A stretch of 5,449 nt of DNA from assembly GCA_934630985.1 (NCBI GenBank), contig CAKTXO010000109.1:1-5449 (forward strand), read 5' to 3'. Below, piece by piece: positions 1 through 5,449 of this stretch; position 1 is the stretch's first letter; every line of letters starts with the position of its first letter. A program made the translations under genes and the position numbers. The DNA is from an uncultured Oscillospiraceae bacterium. GTDB lineage: Bacteria > Bacillota > Clostridia > Oscillospirales > Oscillospiraceae. The notes under the pieces were generated by a model, which was not told the DNA's origin, did no database searches, and saw nothing but the letters and a program-made list of their open reading frames with translations.

Positions 1-828
1 CAGGGCGATGAGCAGCCACAGGAAAATGTTCCAGGCCCGGAAGCCTCTGGCCTTCACCATTCGCCGGGCAAACACCACCACAGCCAGGGCAAGGCCCAGG
101 GCTCCCAGCACCTGCACCACGCTGACAAAGCCGTTGCTCCGGAAGAACAGGGAGTCATAGCGGGTGCTGTCCAGCACCACCTGGGTGCAGCCGTAGAGCA
201 TCAGAAAAATCAGGCAGGTATCCCCGTCCCGAAGCTTTCCCCCCTTCTGCCCCCGCAGATAAAAGACCGCCAAAATCACAAACAGCACAAAGGCGGCAAT
301 GGACTGGAGGGCGAAGGTGGCCAGCCGGTACTCCACCGCCCCGGAAACCGCGTTGCTCACGGGACTGGCAATGGGCAGACTCCGAAAATTTGCCAGCACC
401 TGCCCCCGGTCGGTGGCGTTGAACAGAGCGGAAAGCCGCCCCACCACAATTCCCGCGCAGCCGCCCAGAGACAGGGCATCCAGCATTTCCGGCAGATTCC
501 GCTGAAGGCACAGAATTCTCGTCAGACAGGCGGCCAGGGTACAGCCTAAGAAGGCTCCCATCAGGGCAAAGCCCCCGCCGGAAAAGTCCGTCATCGCCGC
601 CCGGAAGCTCTCGTAGCTGTCCGCCTGGCAGTACCAGTGGAAAAACCGGGCCAGTACCAGGCTCAGCAGGATTCCCACCGGCACCGCGGCAAAGCCTGCC
701 GCGGCGTTGCCGCTTTTGCCGATATAGAATGCCAGGAAAAAGCAGATGGCAACCACCGTCCCCAGGGTCAGTGCCAGGCTGCACCAGTAGATGGGGGTGA
801 CGCCTGAATACAGGGCAATTCTATCCAT
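1..828 (-). CDS. Lgt-like (prolipoprotein diacylglyceryl transferase family) membrane protein, catalytic residues altered, 3' end outside window
   Basis: An open frame of 276 codons runs from the ATG at 828 to the window edge without a stop. The start is supported by a GGAGGGAGGG Shine-Dalgarno stretch (836-845) 7 bases upstream, and it overlaps the preceding gene's stop by 8 bases, suggesting translational coupling. The protein is very hydrophobic, with about seven to eight membrane segments (roughly residues 14-36, 46-63, 86-106, 116-136, 170-191, 203-219, 234-254, 264 onward). By eye it follows Lgt: IYWCSL near residue 13 (Lgt IYWYGL), GGFALMG at 85-91 (Lgt GGMSFHG), LDAL at 116-119, GRLSALFN at 130-137 (Lgt GRxGNFIN) and LYGCTQVVLDSTR at 211-223 (Lgt YGxxRFxxEFxR). 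Lgt transfers diacylglycerol from phosphatidylglycerol to the lipobox cysteine of prolipoproteins. Here the positions of E. coli Tyr26, His103, Asn146 and Arg239 read Cys16, Met90, Ala134 and Gln216, while Arg131, Tyr212 and Asp220 keep the Arg143, Tyr235 and Glu243 positions. It is therefore probably not the housekeeping Lgt; its function is unknown. Family assignment is fairly sure, activity is not. Confidence 0.75.
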   Translation of the reverse strand, partial: MDRIALYSGVTPIYWCSLALTLGTVVAICFFLAFYIGKSGNAAAGFAAVPVGILLSLVLARFFHWYCQADSYESFRAAMTDFSGGGFALMGAFLGCTLAACLTRILCLQRNLPEMLDALSLGGCAGIVVGRLSALFNATDRGQVLANFRSLPIASPVSNAVSGAVEYRLATFALQSIAAFVLFVILAVFYLRGQKGGKLRDGDTCLIFLMLYGCTQVVLDSTRYDSLFFRSNGFVSVVQVLGALGLALAVVVFARRMVKARGFRAWNIFLWLLIAL

Positions 829-2122
829 TGTCCGTCCCTCCCTCCGGCACCGCCGTGGCAAAATAGATGATGTCGCTGATTTTCCGCTGCTGGCCGTAGA
901 CAGGCCGGTTCACCAGCTCGTTATTCATAACGATGGTAGCGGTCTGCCCGCCGTCCAGGCAGTAAGCCATCCGGCAGCCGGTGGCGGCGATGTTCTTGGC
1001 GAACATGGCAACCGTGGGGATGGTCTGGTGAACGCCGGTGGTGTTGGCGGTGACCACCAGATAGTGGAGGCTGTCCATCTGGCACAGAGCGGAACGGGCA
1101 TAGCCCTCGTTGATTTCGCCTACGCCGTACCAGCTGTGCTCCTGCAATTCGTAATTGTCCACCAGAATGGGGCCGAAGGCCAGGCTGAAATTGATGTTGT
1201 TCTCGTCCACATACTGCTGAACGGCTTCCGTGGTCAGCACTTCTCCCGCCCGGGTGAAGTGCATATCGCCGCTGAAGTCAATGTAGCAGGTCTCGGCATA
1301 GGTGCCCTCCACCCGCTTGGCCTGACCCTGGTAAACCACCGCGCCAAAGTCCCGGAACCGGTAGAAATCCCCGGCGGAGGCCACCACCGCGTTGACGGTT
1401 TCCGCCATTTCCGTGGTCAGATACTGGATGTTGGAGCCGTACTCGCCTCCGGCCAGATGCCGCCGGAACTGGGAGGCATCCTCCACCTTGATCTCCGAGA
1501 AGGTGTACACGGAATCGTCGTGCACCTCCTGCCAGGTGACGGCGAGAATGGTCTCGTCCAGATAGTAGCGGATAACGCTGTTGTCATAAATCTGCTGATC
1601 CAGCTGGAAATAGGTCTTCTGACCGTCCAGCACCCACTTGGCTTGCTCCAGCACCGGCTCCATGTCCTCTGGCTTCCGAACAGAGCCGTAAAGGGACTGG
1701 TTCGGTTTCGGGGCTGCCGCCGCGTCGGCGGGAATGGTGTAGTGCTCGTGGGGCGGCTCGGTTTCCGGCTGGGTGGGCAGGGTAAAATCTGAGGTGTTCA
1801 GCCCCGCCAGCACCGACTGGGCATCCCCCATTTTTTCCTGGGCATAGGCATCCAGGCTGTCCACCACCGCCATGTCCTTGGTTTTCCCGATGGCAGCCGT
1901 CTTCGGCGTGCCCACAGTATAGATCATCTGGCTCAGAATTTTCACGGCGGCAAAGGTGCAAAGGGGCACCAGCACCGCCGTCAGCACCATCCAGGCGATA
2001 TTCCCCGCCCGGGAACGGGGCTTTTTCGCAGGCCGCTGCTTCTTCGTTTCCGGCTTGGGGCTGCGGATGACCTCCGGCTCCCGCTTCCGGTTTTTGGCGG
2101 CATATTTCGGTTTGTATCCCAT
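821..2122 (-). CDS. Membrane-anchored phosphodiester glycosidase family protein (NAGPA/DUF2233 domain)
   Basis: This 433-residue protein starts at 2122 behind an excellent AAAGGAGG site 6 bases upstream. A very basic cytoplasmic N-terminus (residues 1-40, rich in Lys/Arg/Pro) precedes one membrane segment at about 42-64, so it is a type II anchored protein with its body outside the membrane. A Pro/Ala/acidic linker (about 110-145) leads to a NAGPA-type domain at about 180-428. Family landmarks in order are VYTFSEIKV (205-213), SAGDFYRFRDFG (249-260, family NGDYYGFR), FGPILV (316-321), ARSALCQ (342-348), CLDGGQTA (388-395, family LDGGGSS) and NELVNRP followed by QRKISDIIYFAT (401-423). The human member removes GlcNAc from a GlcNAc-1-phosphodiester; bacterial members are linked to exopolysaccharide or cell-wall sugar phosphodiesters, but substrates are mostly unknown. 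The Asn of NGDYY is Ala250 and the LDGGGSS glycine-serine part is Gln-Thr, so the active site may differ. It is the middle gene of a three-gene operon, 12 bases after the lipoprotein gene and overlapping the Lgt-like gene. The domain call is firm; the substrate is not known. Confidence 0.88.
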   Translation of the reverse strand: MGYKPKYAAKNRKREPEVIRSPKPETKKQRPAKKPRSRAGNIAWMVLTAVLVPLCTFAAVKILSQMIYTVGTPKTAAIGKTKDMAVVDSLDAYAQEKMGDAQSVLAGLNTSDFTLPTQPETEPPHEHYTIPADAAAAPKPNQSLYGSVRKPEDMEPVLEQAKWVLDGQKTYFQLDQQIYDNSVIRYYLDETILAVTWQEVHDDSVYTFSEIKVEDASQFRRHLAGGEYGSNIQYLTTEMAETVNAVVASAGDFYRFRDFGAVVYQGQAKRVEGTYAETCYIDFSGDMHFTRAGEVLTTEAVQQYVDENNINFSLAFGPILVDNYELQEHSWYGVGEINEGYARSALCQMDSLHYLVVTANTTGVHQTIPTVAMFAKNIAATGCRMAYCLDGGQTATIVMNNELVNRPVYGQQRKISDIIYFATAVPEGGTDNG

Positions 2123-2134
2123 ATTCCGCCTCCT

Positions 2135-2767
2135 TTAATTCAGGCCTGCGGACAGCACTGCCAGCAGCGCCCCGTCGGGCACTGCCCACCACTGTCCGTC
2201 CTGCTTGACCAGCCGCACATTTATCTCCCGGGTGACGGTCGTCCCTTCCGAAAGCACCTGGGTCAGAGCCTGGGAAAGAGCCTGCTGCCGCAGGGTATCC
2301 GGAATGGTGCCGTCCTCATTGAGAAGGGCATTGGGATCCTCCGCCGTTTCCAGGGTGCTTTTCAGGATTTCCGCCGCGGTGCTGTTGAGCTTTCCCATAG
2401 CGGCGGACAAATCCAGTGCCGTCACCTTGGCCGACTGATAGATGTTCGTCCCCTTGCTGTAGCAGTAGGCGCTGTAGTCTAGGGTAATGCTGTCCCGATA
2501 GGCCTGCCAGAGCTGCTTTCCGCTTTCCGTGTCCGGTTCTTTCTCCAGCCCTAAGTCCGGGCTTCCGTACAGGCATTTTTCCACCCCGGAAAAGTCACCT
2601 CTGTCCAGGGTATCCAGAAATTCCTGGGCAAAATCCAGGACTCCGTCGGTGTGGGGAGCGAATGCCGCCGGTTGGTTCACCACCCCCAGGCAAGCAGCAA
2701 CCGAGCCTGCCAGCAGAAGGCTTCCGGCAACTGCCAGCAGCCCTGCCGCAATTTTCCGTAATTTCAT
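2135..2767 (-). CDS. Small exported protein, probable lipoprotein with an NTF2-like-looking body
   Basis: The protein has 210 residues from the ATG at 2767. A longer frame starts at 2788, but that ATG lies only a few bases from the predicted transcription start and has no ribosome binding site, whereas the 2767 start follows GAGGTGG by 4 bases. Residues 1-25 form a signal peptide (MKLRK, then a Leu/Ala/Gly core) ending in VAAC, which fits a lipobox, so Cys26 could be lipid-modified and the protein held on the outer face of the membrane; cleavage by ordinary signal peptidase I cannot be excluded. The mature part contains FLDTLDRGDFSGVEKCL (residues 44-60) and near the C-terminus VRLVKQDGQWWAVPDGALLAVL, a helix-then-strand pattern seen in NTF2-like/DUF4878-type extracytoplasmic domains. 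I do not recognise a named family with certainty, and no catalytic motif is evident. It is the promoter-proximal gene of the operon, so it likely partners the glycosidase-family protein encoded 12 bases downstream. Confidence 0.82.
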   Translation of the reverse strand: MKLRKIAAGLLAVAGSLLLAGSVAACLGVVNQPAAFAPHTDGVLDFAQEFLDTLDRGDFSGVEKCLYGSPDLGLEKEPDTESGKQLWQAYRDSITLDYSAYCYSKGTNIYQSAKVTALDLSAAMGKLNSTAAEILKSTLETAEDPNALLNEDGTIPDTLRQQALSQALTQVLSEGTTVTREINVRLVKQDGQWWAVPDGALLAVLSAGLN

Positions 2768-2790
2768 GATTCCACCTCGTGCGTCCATTT
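2757..2790 (-). promoter_or_regulatory. Ribosome binding site and start-codon choice for the lipoprotein gene
   Basis: Reading on the minus strand, GAGGTGG ends 4 bases before the ATG at 2767. The alternative in-frame ATG at 2788 has only AT-rich promoter sequence in front of it and would be almost leaderless. The inner start also gives a standard signal peptide (MKLRK plus hydrophobic core) instead of one preceded by an acidic heptapeptide. Confidence 0.7.
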
Positions 2791-2796
2791 TGCTTC

Positions 2797-2825
2797 ATTA
2801 TACCAGTCCGGGGGAAAAATAACAA
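2797..2825 (-). promoter_or_regulatory. Sigma-A-type promoter for the leftward three-gene operon
   Basis: On the minus strand a perfect TATAAT (2802-2797) is preceded by TG one base upstream (extended -10) and, after a 17-base spacer, by TTGTTA (2825-2820), which matches four of six bases of the TTGACA consensus. Transcription would begin near 2790, leaving a leader of about 23 bases before the ATG at 2767. This is the strongest promoter match in the window. Confidence 0.8.
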
Positions 2826-2865
2826 CCGTTTTCTTCCCATTACCAACTTTATCTTTTCTTTCTTT

Positions 2866-2917
2866 GACGATTGTGGCCGGGACGATTGCTTTTTTTGCTC
2901 AGCCGTGATACCATGGC
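2866..2917 (+). repeat. Short direct repeat and imperfect palindrome in the divergent intergenic region, possible operator
   Basis: GACGATTG occurs at 2866-2873 and again at 2881-2888, start to start 15 bases. Just downstream, positions 2902-2917 form a 16-base imperfect palindrome (GCCGTGAT/ACCATGGC, six of eight pairs) over the proposed nagA -10 element. Either could bind a regulator, as nag genes are often controlled by GntR- or ROK-type repressors, but no regulator gene is present here and repeats this short can occur by chance. Confidence 0.25.
2886..2914 (+). promoter_or_regulatory. Possible promoter for nagA
   Basis: TTGCTT (2886-2891) and TACCAT (2909-2914) are separated by 17 bases, and TGA directly before TACCAT gives an extended -10. 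Each hexamer is only a moderate match (three and four of six consensus bases). A better -35 alone, TTGACG at 2864-2869, has only TGCTTT at the right distance. The site faces away from the leftward promoter, leaving about 60 bases between the two -35 elements. Confidence 0.4.
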
Positions 2918-2947
2918 CTCAATCATAAAAAGACGGAGGAGAATCCT

Positions 2948-4075
2948 ATGTTCTACAAAAATGCCAGAATCTTCACCCCGGATTTCCGGTTTGTCACCGG
3001 CGGCTTTGAGGTTAAGGACGGCCGGTTCGGTGCTGTCCTGCCGGAGGAAATTCCCGCCGACGCCGTTGACCTTCATGGCGCTACCGTCATTCCCGGCCTT
3101 ATCGATGTCCACAGCCACGGCAACTCCGGGGCGGATTTTTCCGACGGGGACTACGAAGGTCTCAAAAAAATGGCGGCCTACTACGCCTCCTGCGGCGTGA
3201 CCTCCTTCGCCCCCGCCTCCATGACTCTGCCCTACGATGTGCTGGAAAAGGCCTTTGCCACCGCCAAGCAGCTCAAAGAGGAAGCCCCGGCAGGTCTTTC
3301 CCGGCTCATGGGCATTCAGATGGAGGGACCCTATTTCTCCTACAAAAAGCGGGGGGCCCAGAACCCGGACTACCTGAAGGATCCGGATTTTGAAGGCTTC
3401 CGGAAGCTTTTTGATGACTGCGGCGGCTTGGTGCGGATCGTGGACATCGCCCCGGAGCTTCCCGGCGCGGTGGAATTTATCGAAAAGGCCAGCAAGCTTT
3501 GCACCGTGTCCATTGCCCACACGGATTCCGACTACGACCACGCCCGGGCGGCGGTGGAAGCCGGTGTGACCCACCTGACCCACCTGTACAACGCCATGCC
3601 CGGCTTTCACCACCGGAATCCCGGCGTCATTCCCGCCGGGGTGGAAAACGAGAAGGTGCAGGCGGAAATCATCTGCGACGGCTACCACATCCACCCGGCC
3701 TCCGTCCGGCTGGCCTTCACCATGTTCAAAAACCGGATGATTCTGGTTTCCGACTCCGGCCGCTGCGCCGGACAGCCCGAGGGCACCCAGTTTACCCTGG
3801 GCGGTCAGGATGCCTGGCTCCGGGACGGCGTAGCAAGGCTTGCCGACGGCACCATTGCCTGCTCCGCCACCAACCTGTGGACGTGTCTGCGGAATGTGCT
3901 CAGCTGGAATGTCCCGGAAGAAGAGGCCGTCCGTGCCGCCACTTGGAACCCCGCCAAGGCTCTGGGGGTTCAGGATCAGGTCGGCTCCATCGAAACCGGC
4001 AAGCTGGCGGACTTCGTCGTCTGCTCCCCGGACTACGCCGAAAAGCGGGTATTCCTCGGCGGCGAAGAAATCTAA
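2948..4075 (+). CDS. nagA: N-acetylglucosamine-6-phosphate deacetylase
   Basis: The 375-residue product is full length for NagA. It hydrolyses N-acetylglucosamine-6-phosphate to glucosamine-6-phosphate and acetate in the cytoplasm, feeding amino sugars into glycolysis or back into wall precursors. Start ATG follows GGAGGA (2935-2940) by 7 bases. It is an amidohydrolase-fold enzyme with landmarks in order: PGLIDVHSHG (49-58) with the metal ligands His55 and His57; QMEGPYF (124-130) with Glu126; IAHTDSD (189-195) with His191; THLYNAMPGFHHRNPG (211-226) with His212; DGYHIHP (244-250), substrate binding; and LVSDSGRCAG (266-275) with the catalytic Asp269; then GTIACSATNL (301-310) and a C-terminal NPAKALG...GKLADFVV segment returning to the beta-sandwich. 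The intact HxH pair resembles B. subtilis-type two-metal enzymes and differs from E. coli NagA, which lacks it. No nagB or PTS gene is in the window; the next gene, 52 bases on, encodes a MATE exporter. Confidence 0.96.
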   Translation: MFYKNARIFTPDFRFVTGGFEVKDGRFGAVLPEEIPADAVDLHGATVIPGLIDVHSHGNSGADFSDGDYEGLKKMAAYYASCGVTSFAPASMTLPYDVLEKAFATAKQLKEEAPAGLSRLMGIQMEGPYFSYKKRGAQNPDYLKDPDFEGFRKLFDDCGGLVRIVDIAPELPGAVEFIEKASKLCTVSIAHTDSDYDHARAAVEAGVTHLTHLYNAMPGFHHRNPGVIPAGVENEKVQAEIICDGYHIHPASVRLAFTMFKNRMILVSDSGRCAGQPEGTQFTLGGQDAWLRDGVARLADGTIACSATNLWTCLRNVLSWNVPEEEAVRAATWNPAKALGVQDQVGSIETGKLADFVVCSPDYAEKRVFLGGEEI

Positions 4076-4079
4076 ACTA

Positions 4080-4107
4080 CACGGGCGGGCCGGTTGGCCC
4101 GCCCGTG
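4080..4107 (+). terminator. Perfect 12-bp GC-rich hairpin after nagA without a U-tract; attenuator, 3'-end stabiliser or weak terminator
   Basis: The left arm CACGGGCGGGCC (4080-4091) and right arm GGCCCGCCCGTG (4096-4107) pair completely around the four-base loop GGTT, beginning 5 bases after the nagA stop codon. The sequence that follows (CTGATAACATTG) has no run of T on the plus strand, nor is there one on the minus strand beyond the left arm, so it does not fit a standard intrinsic terminator. It could reduce readthrough into the MATE gene or protect the nagA message end. Confidence 0.5.
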
Positions 4108-4127
4108 CTGATAACATTGAGGTGACT

Positions 4128-5449
4128 ATGCAGAATCGTTACATTGGGAATCGGCAGTTCTACCGGCATGTGCTGGGAATTGCCGTGCCCATCATCATTC
4201 AGAACGGCATTACCAACTTTGTCTCCCTGCTGGACAACATTATGGTGGGGCAGGTGGGCACCATTCCCATGAGCGGCGTGTCCATCGTCAACGGCCTGAT
4301 TTTTGTATTCAATCTGTGCGTTTTCGGCGCCAGCTCCGGAGCGGGCATCTTCACCGCTCAGTTTCACGGCTCTCAGGACACCGAAGGCGAACGCTATACC
4401 TTCCGGTTCAAGCTGATAATCTGCCTGGTGCTGGCTCTTCTGGGCGGCGGGCTTTTCTACCTGGGCGGCCCCACCCTGATTGGCCTTTACCTGACGGGAG
4501 ACGGAGACGCGGCCATGGCCGCAGGGGCTTTGGAGTACGGCATGAAGTACCTGACCGTCATGCTCTGGGGCTTTCTTCCCTTCGCCCTGACCAACGTCTA
4601 TGCCAGCACCATGAAGGAATGCGGCAACACCTTCGTGCCCATGGCAGGCGGCATCGCCGCGGTGCTGGTAAACCTGGGACTGAACTATGTGCTGATTTTC
4701 GGCCACTTCGGCGCTCCGGCCATGGGCGTGGAGGGTGCCGCTCTGGCAACCGTCATTTCCCGGTACGCGGAGCTTCTGATCGTCGCCGGATGGGTGCATC
4801 GCAACACTGAGAAGAATTCCTACATTGTCGGTGCCTACCGGAGTCTGTACCTGCCGGGAAGGCTTCTGAAATCCATCATCGTCAAGGGGATGCCTTTGCT
4901 TGTCAATGAGGCGCTCTGGTCCTGCGGCATGGCCTTCCTGAACCAGTGCTATTCCACCTGCGGCCTGGACGTGGTGCCCGCCATGAACATTTCCAACACC
5001 CTTTTCAATCTGGCCTCGGTGGTGTTCCTGTCTCTGGGCAATGCCGTGGGGATTCTCATGGGTCAGCTTCTTGGCTCCAACACAACGGTGGAGGAGGTGC
5101 ACAGCACCAACCGGAAGCTGCTAGCCCTATCCGTAGGCTCCGGGGTATTCTTCGGGGCGCTGATGGCGGCGTTTTCCACCCTCTTCCCCAAAATCTACAA
5201 CACCACGGACACCGTCCGGCATTTAGCAACCTGGCTCATCTGCATTGAGGCGGCCTACATGCCCTTCGATTCCTACGCCAACGCCACCTATTTCACCCTG
5301 CGCTCCGGCGGGCAGACCTTTGTCACCTTCCTGTTTGACAGCTGCTTTCTGTGGCTGTGCTGCGTGCCTCTGGCTTACTGCCTGAGCCGGTTCACGGACA
5401 TCTCCATTGTCCCTCTGTTTCTCATCTGCACCAGTGTGAATCTGCTCAA
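4128..5449 (+). CDS. MATE-family efflux transporter (multidrug/cation antiporter), 3' end outside window
   Basis: The frame from the ATG at 4128 runs 440 codons to the window edge; members are usually about 440-460 residues, so only the last few are missing. GAGGTGA just upstream of the ATG serves as ribosome binding site. MATE proteins export drugs or other organic compounds in exchange for sodium or protons across the cytoplasmic membrane. Two homologous six-helix lobes are visible: the N-lobe opens with PIIIQNGITNFVSLLDNIMVG (21-41), with an Asp at 36 in the first helix as in NorM/DinF-type members; the second lobe begins near GMPLLVNEALWSCGM (254-268) with a Glu at 261 and continues NISNTLFNLASVVFLSLGNAVG (287-308). 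Conserved internal features include ASTMKECGNT (159-168) and VEGAALATVISR (201-212), typical of the first lobe end. It follows nagA in the same direction, separated by the hairpin, so it may be partly co-transcribed. Substrate cannot be predicted. Confidence 0.93.
   Translation, partial: MQNRYIGNRQFYRHVLGIAVPIIIQNGITNFVSLLDNIMVGQVGTIPMSGVSIVNGLIFVFNLCVFGASSGAGIFTAQFHGSQDTEGERYTFRFKLIICLVLALLGGGLFYLGGPTLIGLYLTGDGDAAMAAGALEYGMKYLTVMLWGFLPFALTNVYASTMKECGNTFVPMAGGIAAVLVNLGLNYVLIFGHFGAPAMGVEGAALATVISRYAELLIVAGWVHRNTEKNSYIVGAYRSLYLPGRLLKSIIVKGMPLLVNEALWSCGMAFLNQCYSTCGLDVVPAMNISNTLFNLASVVFLSLGNAVGILMGQLLGSNTTVEEVHSTNRKLLALSVGSGVFFGALMAAFSTLFPKIYNTTDTVRHLATWLICIEAAYMPFDSYANATYFTLRSGGQTFVTFLFDSCFLWLCCVPLAYCLSRFTDISIVPLFLICTSVNLL

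Noticed and set aside
155..784. Minus-strand frame of 209 codons inside the Lgt-like gene
   Set aside because: It is in a different frame from the Lgt-like protein, which has membrane segments, family motifs, a coupled start and a ribosome binding site; the 209-codon product is Gly/Arg/Pro rich without a domain.
791..1792. Long plus-strand frame (333 codons) opposite the glycosidase-family gene
   Set aside because: It is antisense to a gene with clear NAGPA motifs and a strong ribosome binding site; the frame is long only because of high GC, and its product has no recognisable domain.
2768..2788. Seven-residue N-terminal extension of the lipoprotein (start at 2788)
   Set aside because: The upstream ATG falls next to the predicted transcription start and lacks a ribosome binding site, and the extension would spoil the signal peptide.
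2889..2932. T-run and A-run (CTTTTT and AAAAAG) upstream of nagA as a possible terminator or riboswitch stem
   Set aside because: The arms are only about 6 A/T pairs with a loop of about 30 bases, there is no GC stem, and no known riboswitch pattern is visible.
2849..4117. Long minus-strand frame (422 codons) opposite nagA
   Set aside because: It is the mirror of nagA, low in complexity (Gly/Val/His rich), with no family motif and no supporting start site.
3499..4125. Plus-strand frame of 208 codons inside nagA
   Set aside because: An Arg/Pro/Gly-rich out-of-frame shadow of nagA, with no ribosome binding site or domain.
4077..5102. Long minus-strand frame (341 codons) opposite the MATE gene
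   Set aside because: Its His/Gln-rich composition reflects the reverse complement of membrane-protein codons, and it overlaps the hairpin and a well-supported MATE gene.

Overview
The window looks like a piece of a GC-rich, low-redundancy chromosome from an anaerobic Firmicute, most likely a gut clostridium of the Oscillospiraceae/Ruminococcaceae type. This is inferred from strong AGGAGG-type ribosome binding sites, sigma-A-like promoter elements, NagA of the HxH (Firmicute) type, and the mix of a signal-peptide protein, a phosphodiester glycosidase-family protein and a MATE exporter in GC-rich codons. No rRNA, tRNA, CRISPR array, insertion sequence or phage gene is visible. Five protein genes fill nearly the whole window; two of them run off its ends.

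Layout: two transcription units diverge from a short intergenic region (about 2768-2947). Leftward (minus strand) is a tight three-gene operon: a small exported protein, probably a lipoprotein (2767-2135); a membrane-anchored phosphodiester glycosidase (NAGPA/DUF2233) family protein (2122-821); and a polytopic membrane protein that resembles prolipoprotein diacylglyceryl transferase (Lgt) but lacks several catalytic residues (828 to beyond position 1). The first two genes are 12 bases apart and the last two overlap by 8 bases, so they are probably co-transcribed, and the last pair translationally coupled. A good sigma-A promoter (TTGTTA, 17 bases, TATAAT with a TG extension) sits directly in front of the first gene and decides its start codon.

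Rightward (plus strand) is nagA, encoding N-acetylglucosamine-6-phosphate deacetylase (2948-4075), then a perfect 12-bp GC-rich hairpin without a U-tract, then a MATE-family multidrug/cation antiporter gene (4128 to beyond 5449, missing only its last few codons).

How they may work together: the leftward operon looks like an envelope module (exported lipoprotein, extracytoplasmic sugar-phosphodiester hydrolase, Lgt-like membrane protein). Its divergence from nagA raises the possibility that a GlcNAc-containing phosphodiester is processed outside the cell and the amino sugar is salvaged inside, but this link is inference from family names and position only. The most unusual item is the Lgt-like protein, which keeps the fold signature but appears catalytically altered and is encoded with a candidate lipoprotein.
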